DNA of 7,349 nucleotides, from NCBI GenBank assembly GCA_001643535.1, contig LXTG01000003.1:1-7349 (forward strand). The letters run 5' to 3'. Positions 1 to 6,979 of the stretch are shown here, piece by piece. How positions within the stretch are numbered: the stretch's first letter is position 1; every line of letters begins with the position of its first letter. The notes below the pieces were generated by a model. That model worked only from the letters and a program-made list of their open reading frames with translations. It ran no database searches and was not told the origin of the DNA. Position numbers and translations under genes: made by a program. The DNA comes from a candidate division NC10 bacterium SPGG6 (lineage in GTDB: Bacteria > Methylomirabilota > Methylomirabilia > Methylomirabilales > CSP1-5).

Positions 1-1705
1 CCTCGTCATGCTCCACCACCACCACCCTCGCCCGCGGGACATCCATTCCCACCTCCACCACCGTCGTGGCCACCAAGACTTGAATCTTTCCCTCGCGGAA
101 GGCGTCCATTACCCTTCGCTTTTCCTCTGTCCGCATCCGCCCGTGGAGACAGCCGACAGTGCTGTCTTGAAAGATTCCCCGTTGGAGCTCAGCAGCCAAA
201 CTGGTCGCCGCCTTGAGATCCGTCTCCTCATTCTCTTCCACGAGTGGACAGATGACGTATGCGCCTCCCCCTTTTCGGACTTCCTCCAGGACAAACCGGT
301 AGGCCTGAAGACGCATCCCCTCGGGTGAGAGCTCGGTCTTGACCGGCTGCCGGCCCGGAGGCAACTCATCGATGATGGAGAAATTCAGGTCACCGTATAG
401 CGTGAGTGCTAAGGTGCGGGGGATGGGGGTAGCAGTCATCACCAGGGTATGGGGGTGGACACCCTTGGCCGTGAGTTCCGCCCGTTGCTTGACTCCAAAG
501 CGGTGCTGCTCGTCTACGATGACAAAACCCAAACGGTGAAAGCTCACCGTCTCCTGAAGGAGGGCGTGGGTTCCGATCACCACCTGCAGCTCCCCCACGG
601 CGATAGCCTGCCGGAGTCTCTCCCGCTCTCTCACAGTCGTCCCCCCGCTGAGCAGGCCAACTCGAATCCCCACGGGAGTCAGAAGGGCCTCGGCCTTCAG
701 GCGGTGCTGTTCCGCCAGGATCTCGGTTGGGGCCATGATCGCCCCCTGAAATCCGCTCCCCACCGCGTGAACCATGGCGAGGAGCGCCACAGCGGTCTTC
801 CCGCATCCCACATCCCCTTGCAAGAGGCGAGTCATGGGCCGGGACCGGGCCATGTCGGCCTTGATCTCCTCTAGGACCCGTTCCTGGCCAGCGGTCAGGG
901 AAAATCCGAGGCGCGCCCGTACTGCCTGCTCCAAGCCTGGTGCCCCGACCATGCCTGCCGCCACGCCCGCCTCTGCCGCCTGGCGTCTGCGTGCCACACC
1001 GAGACTCAGGAGCAGAAGGTCATCGTAGGCAAGGCGTCTCTTTCCTGCTTCTACGTCCTCCATCCGTTCGGGGAAGTGGATCGCCCGGAGAGCTTCTGGA
1101 AGAGCCGTGAGGCCATGACGGTGCCGGATCCCATCAGGGAGAAAGTCCTGAACGACCGGGGCCCACATCTCAACGAGACCCTTCATGAAGCCCCGGAGCC
1201 ACCGCTGAAAGAGCCCTTCCGCCAGGGGATAGATCGGGACGATACGGCCTGTGTGCGTGTGAATGCCATCCTCCCATTCCTCGTAGTCCGGGTTCACCAT
1301 CTCGAGCCCCGGACCCCAGCTCACCTTCCCTGACAAGATGATACGTTGACCACGCGGGAACCGCTGCTTGAGGTAGGGTTGATGAAACCATTTGGCGACG
1401 AGGGTCCCGGTCCCATCCCCGATAATGACCGAGAGGATCTTGAATCTGCGACGGGTCGGCCTGACGCTCGCGTTCTTGACCTCTCCCACTACCGTCTCTT
1501 GGAAGCCTGGCCGTAATTCCCGGATCGGTCGGAGATGCCTTCGATCCTCATGCCGGAGCGGAACCAAGTAGAGGGCATCCGCAACCGTCTGGACTCCAAG
1601 ACGTGCGAGGCCATGGGCCCTCTTCGGTCCCACCCCCTTGAAGTCTTGAACCGGTATTCCGAGACTCGGGGCAAGCGGCACGGAAGAAATCCCTTGCCTT
1701 TTCAT
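1..1705 (-). CDS. recG: ATP-dependent DNA helicase RecG (partial, C-terminus off left edge)
   Basis: RecG is a superfamily 2 helicase that remodels stalled replication forks and branched recombination intermediates (family knowledge). I translated the open minus-strand frame to the left edge, giving 568 codons. The N-terminal wedge/OB region starts with DFKGVGPKRA (21-30) and continues with an OB-like stretch at about 70-160. The helicase core shows Walker A GDVGCGKT (297-304), the RecG-type Walker B box DEQH (398-401), motif III TATPIPRTL (424-432) and the motif V region ATTVVEVGMDVP (546-557). The frame runs out just after VVVVEHDE, before the expected motif VI (QxxGRxGR). Full-length RecGs are about 690-800 residues, so 120 or more are missing. 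The ATG at 1705 has no good ribosome binding site. A GTG at 1681, nine bases after AAGGG, is a credible alternative start and also leaves a normal N-terminus. Walker A has Cys where Ser is more usual. Confidence 0.96.
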   Translation of the reverse strand, partial: MKRQGISSVPLAPSLGIPVQDFKGVGPKRAHGLARLGVQTVADALYLVPLRHEDRRHLRPIRELRPGFQETVVGEVKNASVRPTRRRFKILSVIIGDGTGTLVAKWFHQPYLKQRFPRGQRIILSGKVSWGPGLEMVNPDYEEWEDGIHTHTGRIVPIYPLAEGLFQRWLRGFMKGLVEMWAPVVQDFLPDGIRHRHGLTALPEALRAIHFPERMEDVEAGKRRLAYDDLLLLSLGVARRRQAAEAGVAAGMVGAPGLEQAVRARLGFSLTAGQERVLEEIKADMARSRPMTRLLQGDVGCGKTAVALLAMVHAVGSGFQGAIMAPTEILAEQHRLKAEALLTPVGIRVGLLSGGTTVRERERLRQAIAVGELQVVIGTHALLQETVSFHRLGFVIVDEQHRFGVKQRAELTAKGVHPHTLVMTATPIPRTLALTLYGDLNFSIIDELPPGRQPVKTELSPEGMRLQAYRFVLEEVRKGGGAYVICPLVEENEETDLKAATSLAAELQRGIFQDSTVGCLHGRMRTEEKRRVMDAFREGKIQVLVATTVVEVGMDVPRARVVVVEHDE

Positions 1706-1770
1706 GGGACTTTCAGTACCATTTTGCGCGTTTGGAGAGCGGCAATGCCGAATATCGGGAGGAGGCCTGG
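1706..1770. promoter_or_regulatory. Divergent recG/rpmB intergenic region
   Basis: These 65 bp separate the recG start (leftward) from the rpmB start (rightward), so at least the rpmB promoter must lie here or inside the start of recG. The only clear signal is the rpmB ribosome binding site, GGGAGGAGG at 1757-1765, five bases before the ATG. I could not find a convincing -35/-10 pair on either strand. The regulatory role is inferred from gene orientation alone. Confidence 0.4.
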
Positions 1771-1971
1771 ATGGCCAGGAACAAGCGTCGGTGCGAGATC
1801 TGCGGGAAGGGTCCAATGGTAGCCAACCGTATCAGCCACGCCCACAACGTGTCCAAACGGAGACAGCTTCCCAATACTCATCGAGTCCACGCCCTCATCA
1901 ACAGAGCCCCCCGCTATATCCATGTTTGTACTCGCTGCCTCCGCTCCGGGAAAGTTCAAAAAGCCAGCTAG
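1771..1971 (+). CDS. rpmB: 50S ribosomal protein L28 (zinc-binding four-cysteine form)
   Basis: This 66-residue protein is a small structural component of the large ribosomal subunit. It starts MARNKRRCEICGKGP and has the L28 landmarks SHAHNVSKRR (22-31) and a C-terminal CTRC (53-56). The two pairs Cys8/Cys11 and Cys53/Cys56 form the CxxC...CxxC set of the zinc-carrying (C+) L28 form; paralogues lacking the cysteines exist in some bacteria. The ATG at 1771 is chosen because GGGAGGAGG (1757-1765) lies five bases upstream and the family normally starts at this point. A longer reading from a TTG at 1732 would add 13 atypical residues and is unlikely. It is the only plus-strand gene in the window, divergent from recG and convergent with rel. 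The ribosomal protein genes that often accompany L28, such as rpmG, are not seen here. Confidence 0.97.
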   Translation: MARNKRRCEICGKGPMVANRISHAHNVSKRRQLPNTHRVHALINRAPRYIHVCTRCLRSGKVQKAS

Positions 1972-2023
1972 TACCGTTCCAAATTGCAAGGTCGTAAGCG
2001 AGATCCCCTCTCCTCCCTCTTCC

Positions 2024-2051
2024 ATGAACCATGAACTACGAACCGTGAACC
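2024..2051. repeat. Four tandem 7-bp units between rpmB and rel
   Basis: Four head-to-tail heptamers sit here: ATGAACC, ATGAACT, ACGAACC and GTGAACC (consensus RTGAACC; GGTTCAY on the other strand). They end three bases before the rel stop codon, in the 82-bp gap where rpmB and rel converge. The units face the same way, so they cannot fold into a hairpin with one another. No rho-independent terminator is visible in this gap, and no protein is encoded across it. Function unknown; it may be a genome-wide degenerate intergenic repeat. Confidence 0.7.
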
Positions 2052-2053
2052 CC

Positions 2054-4210
2054 CTAGAGGGTGCGGACGCGCTCGACTCCCATTACACCCCTGACCCGTC
2101 GGATCGCCTGTATGGCTCCCTGAAGCTGATTCAGATCGAGGACCTCCAAGACAAAGGTATTGACCCCTCGTTTCTCCTCGGTGACCCTGATCTCTGCCTG
2201 GGCGATATTCGCATTTGTGGAAGAGATGGCCGCGCTGATATCCGCCAAGAGCCCCGGTCGATCCTCCGCGATGATCACCCGGATCTTCACCTGATGCGGG
2301 ATCTTAACCTGCTCATCCCAGTAGACCCGGATCTGTCGCTCGCGATCGTACCGGAAGGCGACCATGTTCGAGCAGTCCCCGGTATGGATGGTTACCCCCC
2401 GTCCCCGGGTGATGAAGCCGATGATTTCGTCTCCCGGGAGAGGGGTGCAGCACTTGGCAAAGTGGACCAGAATGTCGTCCACCCCCTCGATCTGGATCCC
2501 CTCCTCAGCCGCCTTGATCCGCGATTTCCGTTCCTTGGTCTCTTCCTCCACGACCGCCTGGGTCTGCTCGGGAGGAAACAGTTTCAGCACTGCTTGACGC
2601 GGGGAGATCTTGCCGTAGCCGATGGCCGCGTGCAGCTCCTCTTCGCTCCCGACCCCGCAGTGCTCCAAGACCTGAGTAAAGGTCTCGAGCTTCAGGAGGG
2701 AGGGACTGCCTTTCCCCAGCTTTCGCACCTCCCGGTCCAAGAGCTCTTTCCCCAACGCGATGGATCGGACGCGCTCCTCGTTTTTGATCCAGACCTTGAT
2801 ACGACCGCGCGCCCGAGAGGTCTTGACGATCTTGAGCCAGTCCCGACTCGGGTGCTGCGCGGCTCCGGTCAAGATCTCGACGATATCGCCATTGCGGAGT
2901 TCATACCGGAGCGGGACAATTCGGCCGTTGACCCGGGAGCCCGTACAACGGAGTCCGATATCGGTATGAATGCTGAAGGCAAAGTCGATGGGGGTGGAGC
3001 CCCGGGGCAGGGCCTTCACATCCCCCTTCGGGGTAAAGACATAGACCTCCTCCGGGAAGAGATCGATGCGGACCGTATCGAGAAACTCCCGACTATCTTT
3101 CAGGTCCCGTCCCCAGTCGAGCAGCTGGCGCAGCCAGAGAAAGTTCTTTTCCGTCTCATCCAGGGTGGCCTTCCCCTCCTTGTAGGCCCAGTGCACGGCA
3201 ATGCCCTCCTCCGCCGTCCGGTGCATCTCCTGCGTCCGGATCTGGATCTCGGCCGGCTCCCCCTTCGGGCCGACTACGGTGGTATGGAGGGACTGATACA
3301 TGTTGGTTTTGGGGACAGCAATGAAGTCCTTGAATCGGCCCGGGATCGGCTTCCAGAGGCTGTGGACCACCCCTAACGCCCCGTAACAATCCTTAATGGT
3401 GCCGGTAATCACGCGGACGGCCGTGAGGTCGAAAATCTCATCGAAGGTCTTTCCCTGCTCGCGCATCTTTCGGTGGACTGAGTAGAAGTGTTTGGGGCGA
3501 CCCATGATCTCACAGGGGATCTCGACCTCGGTCAGTTTTCGCTCCAGGAAGGCGATCACCTCGTTGATTTGGGCCTCTCGCTCCCGTCGCTTCTTGGCGA
3601 TCTGGATAGCCAATTCTCGATAAGCCTCCGGGTCCAGGTGCCGAAAACTCAAGTCCTCAAGCTCCTGCTTGATCTTGGCCATACCCAGGCGATGAGCCAA
3701 CGGGGCATAAATATCGAGGGTTTCCTTGGCAATGAGGTGGCGTTTGGCCTCGGGCAGCGGGTCCAGGGTTCGCATGTTGTGGAGGCGGTCAGCCAGTTTG
3801 ATCATGATTACACGGATATCCTTCGCCATAGCCAGGAGCATCTTCCGAAAGCTCTCGGCCTCGCGATCGTGTCGGGTGGAAAACGTGAGCTTAGACAGTT
3901 TGGTTACCCCGTCCACCAGGTCGGCGATCTCGTCCCCGAATCGCGTCCGGATCTCCCCCATGGTGGTCTGGGTATCCTCGATGGCATCGTGGAGGAGGCC
4001 TGCGGCGATGGCGCGCACGTCCATTTTGAGCTCCGTCAGGATCGCCGCGACCTCCATGGGGTGTGAGAGATAGGGATCGCCCGAGCGCCGTGCCTGCCCC
4101 CGGTGGACCGCAGCAGCGAATTCATGGGCCTTGTGCAGGACAGCGACGTCCGCTTCAGGGTTATACGCCTTGATGGTCTCAACGATCCCTTCAATCCCCA
4201 TCGTTTCCAT
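2054..4210 (-). CDS. rel: Bifunctional (p)ppGpp synthetase/hydrolase, Rel/SpoT family
   Basis: This 718-residue enzyme makes (p)ppGpp from ATP and GTP/GDP during amino-acid starvation and also hydrolyses it. The N-terminal HD hydrolase domain (about 25-190) has His50 in YLSHP, the HD pair His74-Asp75 in LLHDAIEDT, and KLADRLHNMRTL at 138-149, so hydrolase activity should be intact. The synthetase domain (about 240-345) has YSVHRKM, FDLTAVRVI, GRFKD (291-295), YQSLHTTV and EIQIRTQEMH. The RFKD version of the RxKD motif is typical of bifunctional enzymes rather than synthetase-only RelA. A TGS domain follows (about 386-447, VYVFTPKGDVKALPRGST), then a helical region, a conserved-cysteine segment (Cys587-Cys588, Cys613) and a C-terminal ACT domain (about 642-715). 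These C-terminal domains contact the ribosome and tRNA in the family. ATG 4210 has AGGA five bases upstream; an in-frame ATG at 4201 is less well placed. It is 60 bp downstream of tsaC and likely co-transcribed. Confidence 0.97.
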   Translation of the reverse strand: METMGIEGIVETIKAYNPEADVAVLHKAHEFAAAVHRGQARRSGDPYLSHPMEVAAILTELKMDVRAIAAGLLHDAIEDTQTTMGEIRTRFGDEIADLVDGVTKLSKLTFSTRHDREAESFRKMLLAMAKDIRVIMIKLADRLHNMRTLDPLPEAKRHLIAKETLDIYAPLAHRLGMAKIKQELEDLSFRHLDPEAYRELAIQIAKKRREREAQINEVIAFLERKLTEVEIPCEIMGRPKHFYSVHRKMREQGKTFDEIFDLTAVRVITGTIKDCYGALGVVHSLWKPIPGRFKDFIAVPKTNMYQSLHTTVVGPKGEPAEIQIRTQEMHRTAEEGIAVHWAYKEGKATLDETEKNFLWLRQLLDWGRDLKDSREFLDTVRIDLFPEEVYVFTPKGDVKALPRGSTPIDFAFSIHTDIGLRCTGSRVNGRIVPLRYELRNGDIVEILTGAAQHPSRDWLKIVKTSRARGRIKVWIKNEERVRSIALGKELLDREVRKLGKGSPSLLKLETFTQVLEHCGVGSEEELHAAIGYGKISPRQAVLKLFPPEQTQAVVEEETKERKSRIKAAEEGIQIEGVDDILVHFAKCCTPLPGDEIIGFITRGRGVTIHTGDCSNMVAFRYDRERQIRVYWDEQVKIPHQVKIRVIIAEDRPGLLADISAAISSTNANIAQAEIRVTEEKRGVNTFVLEVLDLNQLQGAIQAIRRVRGVMGVERVRTL

Positions 4211-4270
4211 TGGTTCCTGTCTTTCTAAATCAATAAGTTACCACACTCCTCCCCCACCCCAAAGCCAATT

Positions 4271-4924
4271 TCAGGGCCCGAGTACGGCGTCTTTTCCTAG
4301 GACCGCGGCGATCGCCCCGCGTTCTATCGCTCCCCTTCTGATGATGCGCAAGGGAAATTGTGTGCAGTCGAGTACCGTCGAGGGAATTGCGCTGCTTGTC
4401 TTCCCCCCGTCCACGAGCAGATCGAATTGGTTCCGAAGGCCCTTCTGGACATCCTGAGGCGTCACGGGATTGATGCCCCCACTTTTGTTAGCACTGGTTC
4501 CGGTAATGGGACGGTCCAAACCGTTGAGGACCATCTCGATAAGCAGCAGGTTCGGGATGCGGATCCCAACCGTCCCTGTCCCGGCGGTGATCGCTTCCGG
4601 TATTTCTGGGGAGGCGTGGAGAATCAGAGTGAGGGGACCGGGCCAGAATTTACGGGCCAATCGGCCGGCCTCCTCGGGGACTTCCCGCGTTACTGCCCCG
4701 AGATCTTCGATGCTGGAAATAAAAATGGGAATGGGTTTGTCATGCGGCCGCGCCTTCAGATCTACAAGACATTCTAGGGCCGCTTCGCTGAAGATGTCGG
4801 CGGCTAATCCGTAAACGGTGTCCGTAGGGAGGGCTACGAGACCCTCCCCCTTTAGGACATCAACGATTTCCCGAACGACCGTCGGATCGGGATCTTTTGG
4901 GTCCACAGGAAGGAGACGCGGCAT
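4271..4924 (-). CDS. tsaC: L-threonylcarbamoyladenylate synthase (TsaC/Sua5/YrdC family)
   Basis: The enzyme makes threonylcarbamoyl-AMP from threonine, bicarbonate and ATP, the first step of t6A37 modification in tRNAs reading ANN codons. The 217-residue single-domain product has PTDTVYGL (33-40), KARPHDKP (57-64), FWPGPLTLIL (93-102), VGIRIP (119-124), PITGTSANKSGG (139-150) and STVLDC (182-187), the full set of YrdC-fold signatures. The length fits the short TsaC form or Sua5 without its C-terminal domain; the tsaC symbol is given on that basis. A GGAGG at 4934-4938 lies nine bases before the ATG at 4924 and only three before an in-frame ATG at 4930, so 4924 is preferred. A reading from GTG 4978 would add a non-family N-terminus. 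The partner genes tsaB, tsaD and tsaE are not in this window. It lies 60 bp upstream of rel. Confidence 0.95.
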   Translation of the reverse strand: MPRLLPVDPKDPDPTVVREIVDVLKGEGLVALPTDTVYGLAADIFSEAALECLVDLKARPHDKPIPIFISSIEDLGAVTREVPEEAGRLARKFWPGPLTLILHASPEIPEAITAGTGTVGIRIPNLLLIEMVLNGLDRPITGTSANKSGGINPVTPQDVQKGLRNQFDLLVDGGKTSSAIPSTVLDCTQFPLRIIRRGAIERGAIAAVLGKDAVLGP

Positions 4925-4983
4925 GTTCATATACCTCCGTGGGCTCCCGTAATCTGGCCACGACTCACGCCACCCCACATTTT

Positions 4984-5013
4984 AGTTTACCGCCAGCAGC
5001 TGTTGCAGATCAA
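4984..5013 (-). promoter_or_regulatory. Candidate sigma70-type promoter for tsaC-rel
   Basis: On the minus strand TTGATC (5008-5013) and TAAACT (4984-4989) are separated by 18 bases and each match the sigma70 consensus hexamer at four of six positions. Transcription would begin near 4977, leaving a leader of about 50 bases before the tsaC ATG that contains its GGAGG. The thiE-tsaC gap (4925-5061) is the longest between clear genes in the minus-strand block, which fits an internal promoter. The matches are modest and could be chance. Confidence 0.3.
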
Positions 5014-5061
5014 GCGGGGCCGAGGGTCGCATCACCCCCGTACCGGATTCTTTAGGGTGTG

Positions 5062-5700
5062 TTAGAGCCTTCCCCCCCCAAGCTCGCGGAGTTGTGCCAG
5101 GAACTGGCGACAAACCCTGCTGATCTCCCTTGATGCGACAATGGCCGAAATCACCGCAACTCCATCGGCTCCTGCGTCCATGACCCCCGGTACCCGCTCG
5201 AGGGTGATCCCCCCGATGGCCAACACCGGTACCTGAATGGCTGCCCTCACCTTTCGGATCCCGTCCAGCCCCACGACCGGGCGGATTCCAGTCTTTGTCC
5301 CGGTCGGGAACACAGGACCAAACCCGATGTAGTCGGCCCCCGCCGCTTCCGCTTCCCGAGCCTCTTCAACCGAGTGGGTGGAAATCCCCAGGATCATACC
5401 GGGCCTCAAGAGAGGGCGAACCCGGCGCGGCGGCAGATCTTCCTGTCCCAGGTGGACTCCATCCGCCTCCACAGCTAAGGCGAGGTCGAGACGATCGTTC
5501 ACAATGAAAAGGGCTCCGTATTTCCGGCAAAGGTGCTGAATGGCCGCGGCTTCCTTGTATAGGTAACGGAGATCCCCCCCTTTGTCCCGAAGTTGGATCA
5601 TCGGGGCTCCGCCCTGAAGGGCCTGCTCCGCCGCCTCTCGATGACGCAGCCCCGAGAGTTTCTCGTCGGTGATTACACATAAACGGTATGGAAAAGCCAT
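5062..5700 (-). CDS. thiE: Thiamine-phosphate synthase
   Basis: ThiE joins the pyrimidine (HMP-PP) and thiazole phosphate to form thiamine monophosphate in the cytoplasm. The 212-residue TIM-barrel protein shows QLRDK (36-40), the diphosphate and metal-binding stretch FIVNDRLDLA (65-74), GVHLGQEDLP (81-90), GISTHS (105-110), GFGPVFPTGTK (126-136), AIGGI (161-165) and AVISAI (182-187), all expected of ThiE. Length is normal. The ATG at 5700 is preferred; a GTG immediately before it (5703) is also possible. Neither has a clear Shine-Dalgarno sequence, so translation may depend on upstream reading. No TPP riboswitch signature is recognisable upstream, and no other thiamine gene is in the window. 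The reading frame ends just after a run of eight G (minus strand, 5072-5079), a possible slippage or sequencing-error site that would alter only the last few residues. Confidence 0.95.
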   Translation of the reverse strand: MAFPYRLCVITDEKLSGLRHREAAEQALQGGAPMIQLRDKGGDLRYLYKEAAAIQHLCRKYGALFIVNDRLDLALAVEADGVHLGQEDLPPRRVRPLLRPGMILGISTHSVEEAREAEAAGADYIGFGPVFPTGTKTGIRPVVGLDGIRKVRAAIQVPVLAIGGITLERVPGVMDAGADGVAVISAIVASREISRVCRQFLAQLRELGGGRL

Positions 5701-5727
5701 CACGTGAAGACAGAAAAGAGCTGTCCA

Positions 5728-5862
5728 TTAATCAAGCGCGGATTCAATCCAGGTGCTGGGAAACCGGGTGGTGATGAAAGCTGGGCGGCTCAGGATCTTG
5801 AGGTGGAGGGGGTCGGGATCCTGGATCAATTTTGGCAGGCCTTTCATGTTGCAGGATGCCAT
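5728..5862 (-). CDS. Possible small ORF between efp and thiE (44 aa, unknown)
   Basis: An open frame of 44 codons begins ATG eight bases after the efp stop and ends at a TAA 27 bases before the thiE ATG. The peptide starts MASCNMKGLPK, contains LIQDPDPLHLKIL and ends STWIESALD. I do not recognise a family. In favour: it fills nearly all of the efp-thiE gap on the coding strand, its third codon positions are mostly G or C as expected for coding DNA here, and it sits tightly behind efp. Against: there is no good Shine-Dalgarno sequence, there is no recognisable motif, and it is short enough to be chance. A second in-frame ATG at 5847 would give 39 residues. It is in the same frame as thiE, separated from it by one stop codon. 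It may be a real small protein, a gene remnant or noise. Confidence 0.3.
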   Translation of the reverse strand: MASCNMKGLPKLIQDPDPLHLKILSRPAFITTRFPSTWIESALD

Positions 5863-5870
5863 TCGTCCGG

Positions 5871-6428
5871 TTAGGCCCGACCCATGTAGGTTCCTGTCCG
5901 GGTGTCGACGCGGACCCGGGTCTCTACATCGATAAACAGAGGAACTTGAATGGTCGCCCCCGTCTCCAGCGTCGCAGGCTTGGAGCCGCCCGAGACGGTA
6001 TCTCCGCGCACGCCAGGCTCCGTCTCTACCACCGTGAGCTCCACGGCAATAGGCAGATCCACGCCGATGACTTCCTGGTGGTAGAAGAGAATTGTGACTT
6101 CCATTTCTTCTTTGAGAAAGGCCCCGGCCTCTCCAAGCTGTTTCTCTGTCACTCCAAACTGCTCGTAGGACTCGACGTCCATGAAGATATGGTCGTCTCC
6201 CTGCCGATAGAGAAATTGCGCCCTCCGCTCCTCGAGGGGAGCGGGGGAAAGCTTCTCGTCGGGGCGAAAGGTCCGGTCGACCAGCGCCCCGCTTCGCAGG
6301 TTCCGTAGTTTCGTGCGGACCATGGCCCCACCCTTCCCTGGCTTGTGGTGTTGATACTCGACCACCAGGTAGGGCGTGCCGTTAAGCTCAATCTTGCGTC
6401 CCGGACGGAGGTCATTCGACAGGATCAT
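5871..6428 (-). CDS. efp: Translation elongation factor P
   Basis: EF-P binds the ribosome between the P and E sites and rescues stalling at consecutive prolines. The 185-residue product has the expected three-domain arrangement: an N-terminal KOW-like domain from NDLRPGRKIEL, a middle OB domain, and a C-terminal OB domain ending IQVPLFIDVETRVRVDTRTG. The loop that reaches the peptidyl-transferase centre reads KPGKGGA (29-35), with Lys32 at the tip. This corresponds to the lysine that is modified in EpmA-type organisms, not the arginine of the rhamnosylated type. No modification enzyme is seen in the window, so whether Lys32 is modified is unknown. ATG 6428 is chosen because AGGAG (6438-6442) is nine bases upstream; the TTG at 6437 directly abuts that site and is unlikely. 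The Shine-Dalgarno sequence straddles the aroQ stop region, suggesting coupling. Confidence 0.97.
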   Translation of the reverse strand: MILSNDLRPGRKIELNGTPYLVVEYQHHKPGKGGAMVRTKLRNLRSGALVDRTFRPDEKLSPAPLEERRAQFLYRQGDDHIFMDVESYEQFGVTEKQLGEAGAFLKEEMEVTILFYHQEVIGVDLPIAVELTVVETEPGVRGDTVSGGSKPATLETGATIQVPLFIDVETRVRVDTRTGTYMGRA

Positions 6429-6433
6429 GGAAT

Positions 6434-6898
6434 TCAACTCCTGGGGGAAGAGGGGTCTCGATTCTGTTGCTTGACTACATGAATAGCCGCCTCCAAGCCC
6501 AGGAGGTAGCTACAGGGCCCAAAGCCGCTGATCTGGCCCACAGTCACCGGGGCCATCAGGGACCGACGCCGGAACGTCTCCCGGGCGTGGACGTTCGAGA
6601 GATGTATCTCGATGACAGGAATGCCGACACCGACCACAGCATCCCGAAGACTCACACTCGTGTGGGTGAGGCCCCCGCCGTTGAGCAAAACCACATCGGC
6701 CCAGCCGCGTGCTTGATGGAGCCGATCGATCAGCATCCCTTCCTGGTTGGACTGAAAGAATTGAACTTCGACTCCCCGCGTCTCGGCCGCCCGCCGAACC
6801 TCCTCCTCCAGCTCGCTGAGAGTCATAGATCCGTAGATCTCGGGTTCTCTCAGGCCGAGGAGATTTAGATTCGGACCATTCAGCACAAGGACTCTCAT
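6434..6898 (-). CDS. aroQ: Type II 3-dehydroquinate dehydratase
   Basis: This shikimate-pathway enzyme dehydrates 3-dehydroquinate to 3-dehydroshikimate; type II enzymes are small flavodoxin-like dodecamers. The 154-residue protein opens with LNGPNLNLLGLREPEIYG (6-23), containing the lid arginine (Arg17) and catalytic tyrosine (Tyr22). It continues with FQSNQEG (48-54), NGGGLTHTS (73-81), EIHLSNVHARE (97-107, with the catalytic His99 and substrate-binding Arg106) and SGFGPCSYLLGL (124-135). The NGGGLTHTS version resembles the actinobacterial NAGGLTHTS form rather than NPGAYTHTS. The ATG at 6898 is preceded closely by GAGGGG. The stop lies five bases before the efp ATG, and the aroQ-efp pairing is common in bacteria. 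The last dozen residues (QNRDPSSPRS) are a hydrophilic tail that overlaps the efp ribosome binding site. An 81-bp gap separates it from the TPR gene upstream. Confidence 0.97.
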   Translation of the reverse strand: MRVLVLNGPNLNLLGLREPEIYGSMTLSELEEEVRRAAETRGVEVQFFQSNQEGMLIDRLHQARGWADVVLLNGGGLTHTSVSLRDAVVGVGIPVIEIHLSNVHARETFRRRSLMAPVTVGQISGFGPCSYLLGLEAAIHVVKQQNRDPSSPRS

Positions 6899-6979
6899 GA
6901 ACCCCTCATATCAACACGGAGTGGGACGCGTACATGGATGACAGGGTTTCTCGAACCGCCCTGCGTCGTTCGCGCAACT

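Noticed and set aside
390..806. 138-codon minus-strand ORF inside recG
   Set aside because: It is out of frame with the conserved helicase motifs of RecG, and its Gly/Arg/Pro-rich composition is that of a shifted frame.
1922..3376. 484-codon plus-strand ORF antisense to rel
   Set aside because: Its length is striking, but it lies opposite the well-conserved rel gene, begins inside rpmB, and its translation is low-complexity Leu/Asp/Pro/Arg typical of the antisense strand of a GC-rich gene. No domain is recognisable.
3488..4066. 192-codon plus-strand ORF antisense to the rel N-terminal region
   Set aside because: It is an antisense shadow of the conserved HD/synthetase domains with no recognisable family.
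4927..4980. 17-codon upstream ORF before tsaC, ending two bases before the tsaC ATG
   Set aside because: It contains the tsaC GGAGG, so coupling is conceivable, but its ATG would lie just upstream of the transcription start predicted from the candidate promoter and it has only a weak ribosome site. No run of regulatory codons is visible.
4994..5006. Near-palindrome around CAGCAGCTG in the thiE-tsaC gap as an operator
   Set aside because: It is short, GC-rich and not repeated elsewhere in the window; it cannot be distinguished from chance.
5791..5821. Inverted repeat CAGGATC...GATCCTG between efp and thiE as a terminator
   Set aside because: The arms are only seven bases with a long loop and no T-tract follows, so a rho-independent terminator is not supported.
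5701..5870. TPP riboswitch upstream of thiE
   Set aside because: The conserved CTGAGA and ACCTGA-type core elements are not present on the minus strand in this gap.
5832..6308. 158-codon plus-strand ORF opposite efp
   Set aside because: It is opposite the fully conserved EF-P coding sequence, and no motif or ribosome binding site supports it.
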